In this document: in pieces, positions 1 through 12,920 of the stretch | How the letters are laid out: every line of letters begins with the position of its first letter | Numbering within the stretch: position 1 is the first letter of the stretch | DNA from: Thuidium tamariscinum | Taxonomy: Eukaryota; Streptophyta; Bryopsida; Hypnales; Thuidiaceae | DNA length: 64,000 bases | Reading direction: 5' to 3' | Assembly (NCBI GenBank): GCA_947034885.2 | Contig: OX344758.2 | Span: forward strand, 19,495,067-19,559,066 | The notes under the pieces: generated by a model | What the model saw: only the letters and a program-made list of their open reading frames with translations | Told to the model about the DNA's origin: nothing | Databases searched by the model: none | Program-made: the position numbers and the translations under genes

Positions 1-1296
1 ATGGGGAGGTGGGAGGTAGAACAAACCATGTGGGATATGTAAATGGTTAGGATTAATAGAAACTCAACCTCTCATAGTTACGTCAAAAACAAGAATTGTA
101 TTCATAGTACAATTTTAAACCTCATTTAAACATAGTAAAGTAGTTTTTTTCAGAAAACATTTAGCCAAAAAAACATGCAAAATCAAGTTAACTTTCATCT
201 CTAAAAAACCGTTTGAAATTTCAAGACTCCATTCTAAAGTTATGAGCAAATTTTAGAGAGGGGTTAAAAAGGAATTTTTTGACATTTTCAAAGATCTTTT
301 TAATTTTGTCTATAACTTTTTTGTGGAGATTCAAACTTAGATTGATTTCTCAACTTTTTGTAGTCCAAACTATTTAAAAAAATATTATTCTACTATGCCA
401 AAATAGGATCTAAAATTCTATATTAAACACAATTCCTATGTTATGACAATGAGTGATCAAGCTCTCATCTTCAACTTATCCCATATACTTTGAAAGACAA
501 TAGATTCATAATAAAAATAGACTCTCCATTCTTAATTCTTAATAAATGTTAATACCAGAAATCCCCATTTTGCCTTCAATATTTTTTGAACGTAAGTTGT
601 CTTTTGACTTTTCTATAAACTTCTTAAACCAAAAAATGGACATTTTCTTATTTTACAACAACTTGGCCAGATGATTCCTACAAAATTTAGCAATTTACAC
701 TTTTCATTCTTTTTTTTTGGCATTTTTAAAAATAATATTTTTTTTTGTTGATCTTGCCCAAAGGCTATAGTGCACAAGTTGGGAAAGATGCAAAAAGTCC
801 TAAGTTGAAAAATCTACATTTAGAAATTTCCACAATGTAGAGTGCAACAAAATAGCCTTTGAATTGACAAAAATCCTTTTCGGGGCCCAATGAAAAAATG
901 GGAAGTTGCACTTCACAAAGTCACATTTGTAAAAAAAGTGTCCAAAATGGTGGTGCCTCTTTGGAATCCTTCTTCAAGGCAAGTTGGCTATACGCTTAAA
1001 GAATTTTAGGTAATTTTGAACTATAAAGCATATAGGAAAAAATAGTAAGTAGAAAGTGGTAGGAAATGATTCAAAATACTAAATTGTTTAGAATTTAGTT
1101 GAGGAATTGAAAAATGCTGATTTTGATGGTTTTGATGTTCTAATAAACATTCTACGCCCTATGAATTTTTTTCCAAAAAGATATTGATAATGAGTCAAAT
1201 AAATAACTTCAAATTTTATTTTAGAATAGAGAATCTATGATTGCTTGAAAACTAAAACTCTTCATAAATTTTATCTCACTATTCAAAATGGAATTG
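1..1296. other. AT-rich intergenic DNA, no gene seen
   Basis: No reading frame of note and no recognisable gene. The first ~50 bases resemble about 21,472-21,520 inside the CACTA element, including a shared ACAAACCATGTGGGAT core, so the window may begin inside a related repeat. Confidence 0.5.
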
Positions 1297-1300
1297 TTAA

Positions 1301-2433
1301 CCCCTAAAAGACCAAAGACCCACTTTGGGCTTTTTGAAAACTTGAGCACGTTCTATTGACTTCATAATTTGGAATTTTACATAATTTTTTTAAGGTGGAT
1401 GCTACTCATTATAATCTATGTGTAAAGCTTTTGTTTCATGTCATTTTGACAAATATTGCAAATGGAAGAACATTTTTTTCAATTTCAATGTCAAATTGGC
1501 CACCAAAAAATAATTTTGTAAAAATTGCTTAGATTGATACCTACCTTGCTCTCTAAATTGGATCGTTTAGTTTTGAATAATGAGGTAAAAATTATGAAGA
1601 GTTTTAATTTGTAGGTAATGAAGGTAGAAAAAACATATAAAATCACCTTTTGCTCTAAATTTTGAAATTTTGAGATAAAAATGAATTTAAAGGGTACTAA
1701 TTGATTTTTAGAACATTTTCACCAATGTGATTAATGATACTCAAATTTTTTCAAAAGTTATTAGCATATTAGTTTCATCTTTCATTCACTAATAACTTTC
1801 ATTATATTATTATTTTTTAAATTGAATATAAATGTTTATTTGGTTAAAATATTTTCATATGTTTTTAATCTATTTTTCAACATATTGACTAAAGTGCACA
1901 AGTTATAGGACATAAGTGTTTTTTTGAAGGGCTAGAAAAGCCTACATTTTGAAATTTAAGAACATTGAAATTGGAATTGGCAAAGATATTCATTCTAAAA
2001 TTTCAAACAATGTACTTGAGAAAGATAACCAAAGAATTCTACAGTTGAGATTGTTAAAAAATTAATATTGACCAAAATTTTGACCTTGCTTTGGAGACGA
2101 GTATTTTGAAGTAGTCTTAGGGCTGTAAATACATTGGTCCTTGAAGGATTAAAAGCTTTCTACATATATACAAGTCTAGAAAATCAACTTTAATTTTTTG
2201 TTTATTCAAAAAGTGTTTTTTTAAATTTCTTTTTTGAGCTACCTATACTACCTACATGTCAATGAAAATTACCTACCACACACTAGCTATTTAATTATAT
2301 GTTCAAAATTTATGGAAATTGTTGGACCTTGGAAATATTCCTTGTCTACATATTGTATGAAAGTTTCAAAAAAGAAGAATAGAAACTCTATTTGAGGTGT
2401 ATTGCCAAAAAATGTCATTTGATCTTTTAGTAT
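1301..2433. repeat. Dispersed AT-rich repeat, family R1 copy 1
   Basis: Begins directly after TTAA with CCCCTAAAAGACC and stops where the next TTAA-started repeat begins. Its interior (about 1,310-2,300) is alignable by eye to 3,220-4,140 and to 16,890-17,560. All three carry a segment like TTCATAATTTGGAATTTT followed by a GGTGGATGCT-like block. No coding capacity was seen. The class is not recognised; the TTAA boundary suggests the same type as the TTAA elements at 20-24 kb. Confidence 0.5.
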
Positions 2434-2437
2434 TTAA

Positions 2438-3012
2438 TCCCTAAAGGATTGAAGCCATTTTTTTGTCAATATCACTAAACATTGCCATTTCTACTATGTT
2501 TATTCAAGAAAACAAAAAAAACATTTTTTTCAAATCTCACTAGAGGAACTTGTACTTAACATATTTGAGATGATGTGGTACAAATTTCATGAAATTTTAC
2601 TGCATAGATTGGAAGATATGAGTGGTCAAAGTTATTTTTCAAGAAGATGTTGAAATTGCCCAAAAAACTGCATAGTCTATAATTTTCTCATTATTGGTTC
2701 AACTAGAATGGATCAAGTCTTCACATATAGACAAAAATATATTATCTTAGAAAAAAAAATTTAATTTAAATTTTGTCTTTTTGTAAAAACAAAATTTTGC
2801 CTATTGAGTTTAGTTTTGGGTTTTTTGTGATATAATTTTTGCTCCAGAGCACCAATTGAAATAAAAATTACATTTCCACAAAGGTAATCAATATTTCTAC
2901 CTTATGATAAAGTTTCAAAAAATATTAGCAAAAATTGAAGTCATAGGAACTTACCCAAAATCCATTATGTCCCTCGAGGATACAATTGTCAAACCACTGT
3001 CTTTTAGAGGTA
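2438..3012. repeat. TTAA-bounded repeat, family R2 copy 1
   Basis: Starts after TTAA with TCCCTAAAGGATTGAAGCC and ends near CTTTTAGAGG. The order of blocks matches the element at 21,965-22,868: a GCCATTTCT block, a start like ATAATTTTCTCAT, a GAGCACCAATTG block and an AAGTTTCAAAAAAT block. Related partial copies lie at about 37,930-38,420 and 46,740-47,318. No coding capacity. Confidence 0.55.
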
Positions 3013-4150
3013 AGGATTTTGTATAGTCATTAAGGGTTAAATTATATAACATTGTGAAGATGAATGTTAATATTTTAACTAATCATGTAAATGATTGAAA
3101 AGTTTTGAATGCTTAGATGAATTAAAAACATCATGTCTTTACTTATATTTAAGAGACATCTTTGAATTAATTTGTCATTAACAAATGTGAATGCTGGAAC
3201 AATTAGGAGTTGAATACGTACTGGACTAACAAGACACATTTGGTTTTGTGAACTTGGATATGCTTTTCTCACTTCATAATATGGAATTATAAATGAGTTT
3301 TTTAGAGTGGATGCTAATCATTTCATTCTATGTGAGAAGCTCTATATTACTTCATTTTTATAAATACTCCAAAAATTAGAAGTTCATATTAAATCTATGT
3401 GATGTTAAATACCTAACCATATAGAAAGGTTTTCTAAATGTGAATTTTTACTAGTGCAAGAAGCTAAAATAATATATTTTAGATATAGATTGATTGATTT
3501 TGTTGGATTGTATTTATAACTACCTATTTTAACATTTGACTAGTTTAATTCCAAATAATGAGATGAAAATTATGAAGAGTTATATTTTGTGGATAATGAA
3601 GGTAGAAAAAACATATATGAAGCTATTTTTTAGATTCAATTTTAAAAATTCCAAATAAAACAAAATCATAGGACACAAATTGATTTTAAGAAGATTTTCA
3701 ATACAAAGATGAATGATAATCAATTATTTGTAAAAGTTATTAGCTATTCAATTTTTTTCTATATAACACTATCCTCTACATTACAAACTTAAAAAACTTC
3801 TTTCAAATATGAAAGTTCTTTTTGTATATTTTCAAACTATATTTCAACCTATTGGCTAAATCATGCAAATTTGAGATGTATGTGTGTTTTTCTAAAAATG
3901 TTGAAAGATATAATTTCATCTTTAGGAAGGGCCAAAAATACCTAATTTTTGAGTTTTAGGCACATTAAACTTGCAATTGATGTTCATTCTAAAATTTGAG
4001 AGGATGTATTTGAATAAATTAACCAAACAATCCTATATGTGGCTTTGTTAAGAAATAAATAAAGATGGGGATTTTAGCTGTGCTTTCAGGATGAATATTT
4101 TGAAGTAGGTTTGGGTTTTAAAATGTCAAACAACTCTAAGAGTTAAATAT
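3013..4150. repeat. Dispersed AT-rich repeat, family R1 copy 2
   Basis: About 3,220-4,140 follows the same order of blocks as copy 1 (1,310-2,300), including an ATAATATGGAATTATA-like segment and a GTGGATGCTAATCATT segment. It is strongly diverged and holds no gene. Confidence 0.45.
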
Positions 4151-5200
4151 TTAGCATTTTGAAATTTATTTTTTCATTTTTATATGAATGAAATCGCCAA
4201 ACATTGCCAATTCTTTTCCAAACTAGAATGAAATCACAAAATGCTAAATGATTATATATGTACTTTGATCAATAATCAATATTTCATCCCCAACTTTTGT
4301 ATTTGTAAATATATATAGCTTCCAAAGAAAATCACACTATCCCCAAAGTAGTATGGATGTATAACAAATCTTTCCATGTCTAAAAATTTTAGAAATTAGA
4401 AAACACTCCTACAATTTATTGGAAGAATTGAACCATTGAATTTGTCAATACACCCAAATCTTCCTCATGGTGGAAAACTAAAGGACTAGGATCAAGATCT
4501 GCCATTTTTTGGTGCATTGGCCAAAATCAAAAGAATTTTCTTTTATTCTTTTGAGCTTCAACCATATTGAAAAGTAATAGAATATCATAAAAATAAGCAA
4601 AAAATAATTTCAGCCCATCTGACCACATAAATTGAAAGATTATAATGTTTGAAGCAAAAGAAAAAACCATCAATTTGTTTGTTCGTACAAAACAAGGTTC
4701 GCAACCGACTTGGAACCTCTTCCATTGGTGATGAACCCCTGAAAAGGCGACTATTATATCATGTTGCCTTCATAATTCGACAACACAACATCAAAGTTTC
4801 GAAAAATTCTTTACAATGGACCTCCCTCCACTCTTACCCACACAACAAACCCACTCAACAGAAAAAAATCCCCCTCCTCCCAATAAAAGAGCACGTGTAG
4901 AAACTTCCAACAAATACAAGTCACAAGAAGGGAACCCCCCAAATGATTCGCCCCATGAAAATCAAGTTGTGTGTACGGTGTCATTCAACCAGAGCGTCCC
5001 CCCTCCAACACAAATGAAGCGCAAGTCTTTTCGTAATTCTCCAATCAGAAACTTGAAAAAAAAAAATCAATTGGATATCACAAAAAAGAAGGGGGGAAAA
5101 AAATATCCCCCCCTCTCCAATGACAAGGAGGACGGGCCCCCCTTTCCCAAGGCCACGGCACCCCCCTTCCCAAGGCGGACCTGAACCCATTTGAAATCAA
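4151..5200. other. Intergenic, GC rising toward the next gene
   Basis: AT-rich up to about 4,650, then C-rich on the + strand from 4,810 to 5,180. Open frames here are proline/lysine-rich, low in complexity and match no family known to me. Nothing else is supported. Confidence 0.4.
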
Positions 5201-5997
5201 ACGCCTCTCATCAGTTGCTGGGGCCCCGGTCGAAGGGGATTATGCCAAATGCCAAGTCAGATATGGCTGGGGCTACTGTAGCTAGCTAGGGCTACAGAAG
5301 AGTAGCTGAAGTTACAGCGTGAGTTACTGTAGTAAGTTAGCCCTTTGGAAAGCAACCCTACTACTTACTAATGTAATGTAGTGGAACCCTAGGAAATCTG
5401 TTGAGCAAGTGAGGAGCAATTGGGGTTTAGGGGGAGCCAATGGCATGCCCGGCTTTCCTGTGGCCACAGGAATTCATATCCTCTTTAGGGGTCGTGTACT
5501 CGTGTGGTGGTCTTTAAAAGCCTGCTCGCCATGGCCAGCTGGTTAGTTCCCCCTCGTTCGCATGGTCGGTCACTTCAGTTGGCCGCGCCGAGATTGCAAG
5601 TAGTGAAGAAATTGGAGAATCGGAGGAAGAAGTGTGAATCCGTAGTTATTGTAACTGGGTTGCGATTTGGAGAGTTTGGGGATCCAGGTTTGTGTCGAAG
5701 GAATTGGAGATTCAGAATCAGAGGAAGTGCAAATTCTTTGTTTTGATATTGGGTTGCAATTTGGAGAGTTTGGGATTCAGGTTTGTGTCGAAGAAATTGG
5801 AGAAGAAGCAGAAGAGCTTCGGGATTTGTGGTTTGGGGGACTTGTTGCCATTTTGAGAGGTTTGAGTGAGTTCAGGGAGTTTGGGTGTTTGGGGGATTGA
5901 TGGAGTGATGGAGAGTTTGGTGGACGTTCAGTTTTGTTGATTTTGGTCGCGGCTTCGGTGTTTGGTGCGTGCTTTCGAGGGGGAGTTTGCAATCAGG
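5201..5997 (+). promoter_or_regulatory. Promoter/5' leader region of the BCM-like gene
   Basis: GC-richer stretch just upstream of the BCM coding region, so it probably holds the promoter and 5' UTR. It contains an imperfect tandem duplication: about 5,655-5,747 is repeated at 5,748-5,810, both copies with TTTGGAGAGTTTGGG and AGGTTTGTGTCGAAG. Frames across the duplication look like by-products of the repeat rather than an upstream protein. The transcription start was not determined. Confidence 0.45.
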
Positions 5998-7296
5998 ATG
6001 CCTTCGCCTTTTGGCGCGTTTGGTTTGCAGGACCGACCATTGCGTTCTTGCGGAGGAGCTTCAGGGACCGCGACTGGCCAGTTTCTGCAAGGGGCGGAGC
6101 GTTCTTTCAGGGTTGCGTCTCAATTCGACGCCGGCGGATTGCTAGACTCCGTTTCCTGCTCAAGTAACGGCGGATTGCAATGTCGCGAGCGCAACTCTCG
6201 TGACCACGGGTTACTCCTCCATCCCCTTTCCCGAATCCGAGGGTTTAAGTTTCGGCACCACCACGAATTCGTTGAAAGAAATGGCCATCACGGACTCTCT
6301 CCTGTCATGGCGTTGGGCGAAGGAGGTCGCGACATGGGAGAGAAGGGGAGCAAGGAGATAAGCGACCCCGGCGATATGAATCCGCAATGGAATGTCAATC
6401 TCGGAACCAGTACATCCTCTTCCTCCGACGCCGACGCAAGCTGGGAGCAGATCAGCATGGTGTTTCGCATCTGCTACTCGGTGGCCATGTACGGCGGCCT
6501 CGCGTTCGCCGGTCACGTCATCTGCAGCTTCACGGGCGTTGACCTCTGGGGCGGTTTCAACCTCTCCCCCGAAGTCATCACCACCGGCTTCGCCTACGCC
6601 ATCCCTCCCATGATGTTCCTCCTCTTCATCCTCGAGGACGAAATTGTGAAGTCTTGGGGCCCGGCTCGCGCCATCCGCGATGTCGAAGACGAGGAGCTTT
6701 TGGATTTCTTCTCCGGAATGTCGCCCTGGCAGTACCCCTTCGTGGTTGCCTCAGGCGCCATTGCTGAGGAGCTTTTCTTCAGAGTTGCAATTCAAGGCGG
6801 TTTAACGCACGCACTGCAGATGAGCGACAAGGGCGTCACGGACTCAACCGTGGGGCTCGCGGCGCTGACGGGCGTGATCCCACTCTTCGTCCCGTTCTCG
6901 CAGTTCTTCGCGACCGCACTTACTGCAGCGCTCACAAGCTCCATGTACTACGTGATGACTTCACCCAAAGATCCCAAGTATGTCGTGGCTCCCGTGACGA
7001 GGGGAAGGAACAACAGGTGTGACATCAAGGAGAGAGTCTCGGCTTGGTATGAGAGGAGGCAACAGAAGAAAATCTACTCGCCGTTGGTGGAAGGATTGCT
7101 GGCGATGTACTTAGGGATTGAGTGGATGCATACGGGGAACATCCTGGCGCCGATCATCACGCACACTGTATATTCGCTTGTGATTGTGGGGAATGGGTTG
7201 AGGAGGATTCATGACAACAGGGAGAAGCTGCGGCAGCGGGTGAACAAAATCTCCGGGGCAAGGTTAGCCAGGATTGAAAATCGGGTGGAGTCGTGA
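5998..7296 (+). CDS. BCM: BCM-type CAAX-protease-like plastid membrane protein
   Basis: Single-exon gene of 432 aa. The first in-frame ATG at 5,998 is chosen; nearby upstream codons in this frame are not Met. The C-terminal ~300 residues resemble Arabidopsis BCM1/BCM2 (BALANCE OF CHLOROPHYLL METABOLISM), thylakoid proteins of the CAAX-protease/Abi family. In Arabidopsis these promote Mg-chelatase activity through GUN4 and restrain Mg-dechelatase SGR; the same role here is inferred from family. The N-terminal ~130 residues are Arg/Ser-rich and unconserved, as expected of a plastid transit peptide. Several hydrophobic spans follow. The Abi signature is visible as EELFFR near residues 257-262, and a second His-bearing segment, HTGNILAPIITH, lies near the C-terminus. 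Codons are GC-rich compared with the AT-rich surroundings. A likely polyadenylation signal AATAAA-like (TTAATAAAC) lies near 7,480. Confidence 0.88.
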   Translation: MPSPFGAFGLQDRPLRSCGGASGTATGQFLQGAERSFRVASQFDAGGLLDSVSCSSNGGLQCRERNSRDHGLLLHPLSRIRGFKFRHHHEFVERNGHHGLSPVMALGEGGRDMGEKGSKEISDPGDMNPQWNVNLGTSTSSSSDADASWEQISMVFRICYSVAMYGGLAFAGHVICSFTGVDLWGGFNLSPEVITTGFAYAIPPMMFLLFILEDEIVKSWGPARAIRDVEDEELLDFFSGMSPWQYPFVVASGAIAEELFFRVAIQGGLTHALQMSDKGVTDSTVGLAALTGVIPLFVPFSQFFATALTAALTSSMYYVMTSPKDPKYVVAPVTRGRNNRCDIKERVSAWYERRQQKKIYSPLVEGLLAMYLGIEWMHTGNILAPIITHTVYSLVIVGNGLRRIHDNREKLRQRVNKISGARLARIENRVES

Positions 7297-8277
7297 ATTG
7301 GGGGGAGGAGGGGGCTCTGGAAGGGCGAGTCTCCAACAGTTTTGTGCTTCTTTAGTAGCTTAGCTTCACTGATGATGAAATACTTATACGTTAGTTGATA
7401 GAGTAGTGAACCTCTAGTGGTTTGTAATATTTTTGACATCAACACTGTATTATATTTTAGACACTGACAATCATACATCATTAATAAACATCTTCGAGGG
7501 CGCGGTGGCTTTGCAACCAAACTTTGCACTTTGCGTTTTGGTTCTGTGGGGGTTCAAAGCTCTGAATTTTGAACATGGGTTCTTTGATTCTCTCGTTGGA
7601 TGTTTTGTATGATCGAAATGTATGAACTCTTTCGAATCACACCCTCTGGAATTGAAACGTTCCTTGAGAATGTCACGCCCTGGTGAACAAGTTTTTCTGA
7701 GTGTGTTTCGTAGCCTACTCAGATGCGAGTGTAACTGATACTGTAGAAATTGATGAGGTTTTGCGTGTATGTCGGGTTTGGGGTGATGAGATCCTTTTCG
7801 TGGCGTGAGTAATTCAAGTGGCAGCCAACGTTGATACGGAGAGCATCAACTTAGCATTGATGGCATGAGGAAGCGACGTACTCATGAAGAGGTTATGACA
7901 ACGTACGAGGTCTCATGCTTGCACTGCTTTCCAATCTGCGTTGAGCTTTCATGATGTTTGGGTCAAGGCAAGTTTAGGCAGTTAGTTTGTTTTTGTTTTT
8001 GTTTGTTTGTTTCTTAAATTTTTTGAATAAATGAAACGGAATTTCATTGCAAGGAGTTGGGCAGTTAGTCACTCTTGATATAAGCTGCTTTGATTGAAGG
8101 ACAAGGAGTGTGCGCCTTGATTGAACCATTTGAAAGAGGTTAAACGTACTGTATTGTTACGCAGTGGTGGTTTCACGTTTTTGTAATGGTTTAATTGGTA
8201 CCGGTGGAACAATGGATGAATACTAACCAGGGCTTTCTTTCTTTCTCTTTCTTTTAATTTTTTTCCATTTTTTATGA
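7297..8277. other. BCM 3' UTR and downstream spacer
   Basis: The transcript probably ends soon after the ATTAATAAAC at about 7,480. The rest up to 8,277 has no convincing gene or repeat. Confidence 0.4.
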
Positions 8278-8430
8278 AGTGTCGAAGTGGCAACATAAAA
8301 TGTTACAGTGGTGCTTCAAATTTCAACATTCATCTACATATTGGATAGAAAATATTACATTAGAATTGTACATATCACATGTTTATAAGTTTGTTTTCAA
8401 AGATGAAAATTTGGCAATTTCATCTAAGAA
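8278..8430. repeat. Dispersed repeat R3 copy 1
   Basis: About 150 bp closely resembling 27,658-27,800. Both carry CAAATTTCAACATTCAT followed by TACATATTGGATAGAAAAT, and both are followed by further AT-rich DNA. No coding capacity; class unknown. Confidence 0.6.
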
Positions 8431-11156
8431 TTTTTTTTAAATTCAAAGTCATTTGGCAAAAACTTTACAATTTGTTGCTATACTTTAACCAAATTGTTTT
8501 TTTCTAGTGCAATCTAGTACTAGAAAGTAAAAAACAACTTGATGCAAAAATGTTCCTAGTATATACAATCTTGATTTTTTCATTTGTGTGCACTTTTTTG
8601 AAGATCTTATGTTGGTTCTTGTACATTTTAAGTGCATGGATTTTTGTTACTTTTCTTTGTCAATGTTCTTTAGTTTAATCCTATAACAATAGGCTAGTCA
8701 TTTGTGAAAATCATCTTTTTTGGTATAGTTTGAACCATCCACTAAAAAAACAAAAAAACATTCATTGGATGTCAAACTATTGTGCAAGACCTTACCTTTT
8801 TGCACTAAATTTCAAGAATGAATATATACATTTTTATTTTACATAGAAAGATTTTGTATTGTCCATTAAATCACTATACACCTCAACATCTTTATAAGGT
8901 TAATTCCATAGGACAGAGCCCACATAACTATGTTGTAAAACTTGAAAAGACTTCAATTTGTATCTTCCATTTCTTCTTTATTTATGAGTGAATTTTTTTG
9001 GATTATTTTTCAAAGATGAAAATCACATGTCTTATATATGTCATGAAGTTTCTTATTAAAAAAATAATTCAAATTATTATAAAATTTTCAAGACATAAAT
9101 CAAGAAAATTCATATGAAATACTAAGCATGCTCAAAAGATTTTAAAAATTCTAAATCAAAGTATATTAAGGAATAAAACATTGTGGTATAAATAAAATTT
9201 GTTTATCATTATGTATTTTGAAATATGGATGTAGATTTTGAACTTTAAACTTTAATGAAATGCATATTTTAAGAATTTTTTCAATATTTCTAAGTGGAGT
9301 AGAAACATGAATTTAAAAACTTCATTTTATTAGTTTTGCTCAAAATCAAAAGAAATCATTTTTAATGTTCAAATCAAATTTTATAAAAAAGAAATTTGAA
9401 GTAATGAAATGTATTGAATAACGTACCATTTTTTTAATATACTACCCCATATAAAATCAATAAACCAAAAAAAATTCTTAAGGATAATTTAGTGATGTGG
9501 ATATAGCATCAACAAAGTTGTTTACAAAAAAATTTGATTGAAAATCATCTATTTATCAATATTGATACAATGACTATTTGGCCATCTAAATGATACAAAA
9601 CATCCTTGGTGTCCTTCTAAGGTTAAGAAATACATGTATATTTGAATATTAACGAATTGAAAGTTTTCAATCCAAAAAGAGACTATACAAACAACTTGAA
9701 TAAATAAATAATATAAAAATTTGAAAAAAATCACCTTAATTAGAACTTAACATTTTGAACTAGAAAAAAAAATTCTTATAAAAATTACAAATATTTAATA
9801 TATTGTCAATTTTAGAAGGAATTTTTAATTTTAAGTTCTATATATTATTGAAAATATTGGTTACTTAGTGTAGTAGTTGATCTAATCATATATTAGAGAT
9901 GATCAATGAATTGTATTTAACACTTTTTGTTTAGAAGTCATCATTTGATTATTCTTCTAAATTGTACTCTAAGATATATTTTCTTAATTTTGAAAATTAA
10001 TCTGGATTATTCCTTGATCTTTAAAGGATAAATGTATCTAACCTTGGAGTACACTCAGGTGAGTGTAAAATACTTCTATAAAAGGTGGCCCTAAAAGTGC
10101 TGAGGAAAAAAAAGAATTCCTTTGGATTCTAAGTTGACTCTCTAAAGTTGTGGCCAAACATTTCTAAAACAATTTGTTTGCTATTTAAAGTTAGTTTTGC
10201 AAATTTGTTGAATAGCTTCAAGGGACTTAAAATTACTTGGTATAGAATGACTTTTTACATTGAAATAGGTAAGGAATGTTCTTAATTCTACACTTTTATA
10301 ATGGGGATTGGATCACCAAAAGTGTTCAAACAAATATGAGTTTTACTACTTTAGAGAAAAATTAATTAGTCATTTGTTGTATTACCATTCAACAAGATAT
10401 AAAGTTTTCCTATAGGATTCCATTTTAGAAATAGGTTAAGTTGCTATGTTCTTTTAAAGTGACAATGTAGCGCAGATTATTGAATGTAGGTACTAAAAAA
10501 ATTTAAAGTAGATACTTCATGTTTGGTCACTTTCATTAGTGTAGGTGCCAACTAAGAGTGAGTGGATGTCAACAATTAATTGTAGAGTATCAAATCAACT
10601 CTTTGCCAATAATATCCAACTCCTACACTCAATGTGTGTGTATCCAATATCTTGCTAAACAATCATGTGGCATAATATATAGACAAAGTAAATCCACTTA
10701 CATTTGAATTACATTTGGATTACATTTGAATCAACATACTAAGTATATTAGACAAGTGCAACCCTAGTTGGACAAGTATGTCAAGGGAAGAAATAGAAAA
10801 AATGTCAACAAGGCTTGTATCAACTATGAAGATAAAGTGTATTACAAAACATTTCATACCATTGATAAAATGATTGTTGGTTTTGGGTGTACTTTTCATA
10901 CGTATATACTTCGAAACAAAATCAAAGATTATGAAACACAAATTGATGAACCAAACTAACTTTAGGACATATGACCCTATTATTCAATGAAATCTCTTCT
11001 TTGATTTAATACTTTCATTATATTGATTTATTATTTTAGTATGTATAGTGATACAAATTCATTTAGGTCATAATATTTATATTAACTTTAATTTTGGCAT
11101 GACATTACCTTAGTACCCTCATAGTGAATCATTTGTAGCCAAATCCCAATACAAAT
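8431..11156. other. AT-rich gene desert
   Basis: Very AT-rich, with poly-T/poly-A runs and no credible coding region or structured element on either strand. Short frames in it (for example around 10,720-10,960) overlap on both strands and have low-complexity composition. Confidence 0.5.
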
Positions 11157-11486
11157 AGTAGATGAGAAGCTATAGTGACCTTAAGATTCTTTATGGTTGA
11201 CTCTTCATGGTTGACTCTTCATGGTTGAATCCATCAATCTTTAATCTTGTAAGGACATTGCATCCAAGAAGTGGTCAATAAGAGAGGTATATTACACTAG
11301 ATGCCATTTCATCTTCAAAATTTCACAACTAATTCCACAAAGCTCTAAAAAACAACTTGGGTAAGATGCCAATTTCACTTGTTTTCCAAGGGAAATTTAC
11401 TAGAATATATTTCAAGATGCTTCATCTCCCCCAAATCCAGCTCTAGCCCTAGCCCTCAGATGGTCGATTTTAGGACCTCCTACTTT
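11157..11486 (-). mobile_element. TIR element family B, copy 1 (reverse)
   Basis: Reverse complement of the family at 24,315-24,642 and 31,066-31,380. Shared blocks include AGCTCT(A)AAAAAACAACTT, AACTAATTCCACAAAGC and the terminal GGACCTCCTACTTT. The 11,486 end is clear; the 11,157 end is estimated from the ~320 bp family length. A short tandem of TTCATGGTTGACTC lies at about 11,200-11,230. Nonautonomous DNA element, no coding capacity. Confidence 0.5.
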
Positions 11487-12920
11487 AGTTAAAAGTGTAT
11501 ACGAGGGTACAAGAAAGTCTACTAGATATTTAAGAAGAAAAACCATGTAGCCATATTGTATAGAAATTACCGCTTGCCTGTTCTAGACCTGGCGGCGCAT
11601 TCCTTAATGAAATAGGAGAAAATATACAGAATTTGGAAGTCAGTGTACTGAATGAATCAAACTTGACGTAAGTTATCCCCTGAAATTTGGAGCAATGTAT
11701 CACCTCAAGATTATGAAATACAGGCACTAACGTTATATTCAAGTTTCTTCGCGCCTACCTCGTGGTCGATGTCTTTCAGATGGGTGAGACACTGAAATCT
11801 TTCAACAATTGCAGTATTTGCAGAAGAGCATCAATTTACAAATTGCGACTGTTTACAGATCAAACCTATCAGGCAAAACCATGGGGGTCTTCAATTCACG
11901 TACTCCAAGCTCTCCGAGTGCTCCATTTGCTTACCGTTTGAACCAATCAAATGGTCCCACGCAAATGTTTTCATAAAACATGCAAGCTTATTAGTTTCAA
12001 TAAAACTATCCCACAATCAGTTAAAGAAACAAGTTCGATGCAGCTAGGGGTAAATTACATTTGACAACTGCATGAAAAAGGCTTACATGATTTGCAAGTG
12101 TGCGGCAAACAAATACCTGTCCTATTCTCAAGTTTCTGCATAATTAGTTGAATGCGAGCCCCTTCATTTCTTCACGAAGGACACTTCTACCTTAACATTG
12201 ATTTGATACTTTGTCAGTGACAACGAAGAAACGCCAGTGGAGATAGATATGGCGTACAAGAAAGTGGTTCAAAAATCAGGGATTGTAAATTGGGACCCAG
12301 TGCTTACACTCAATTGTTAGTAAGCTTTTATTGATGATTTGGCAGAAACCACTGTCGGGCCCCTGGCCTAATGTCACCACCAGGCCGAGAAGAGGTGTCT
12401 AATTGCATAATCGGAATTCCAAGCACATCATTCACATATGCTACACCATGGAAAAACCATAACAACATTACCTTAAACAATACAACATTGGTAATTACAA
12501 TAGAAGACATGCATATCAATAAACGAGACTCAGCATTCTACAAGAGCGATCTCCTCCAAAACCCATTCACTGTCCATTCAAGTGTACACCTTACTTGCAT
12601 AAATGCCTTGATGTCTGCAACCACCATTCATTTTATCTCTGAATAGCCGCAATTGTGAACCAATCGTGCGATGCTTATCTGCAAATACAGCAATCCTGGA
12701 AAAAGATTCAGTATCTCATCCATCAGAGAGACGTCTATCACAAGGGCAAAAAGAGACTCGGATGTGCATTAACTGAGACAAAGTAGGAGTTTCAGAACAT
12801 ACTGCATAGAGTAAACAATCTTGAGGTGATGAATTGCTCAAATTTTCAGGAGATACATCAAATGTGATTACATGATACAAGGACTACCAAATTCTGCATA
12901 TTTTCTCCCATGTCATTCTT
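11487..12920. other. HUS1 downstream region, no gene recognised
   Basis: Less AT-rich than the flanking desert, so it may include a long or alternatively processed HUS1 3' UTR. No frame here matches a family I know. Confidence 0.35.

Noticed and set aside
4816-5184. 122-codon proline/lysine-rich frame
   Set aside because: Low-complexity C- and A-rich DNA, mirrored by a frame on the other strand; no family match and no transcript context.
6211-6613. Frames opposite and overlapping BCM
   Set aside because: Shadows of the GC-rich BCM coding region.
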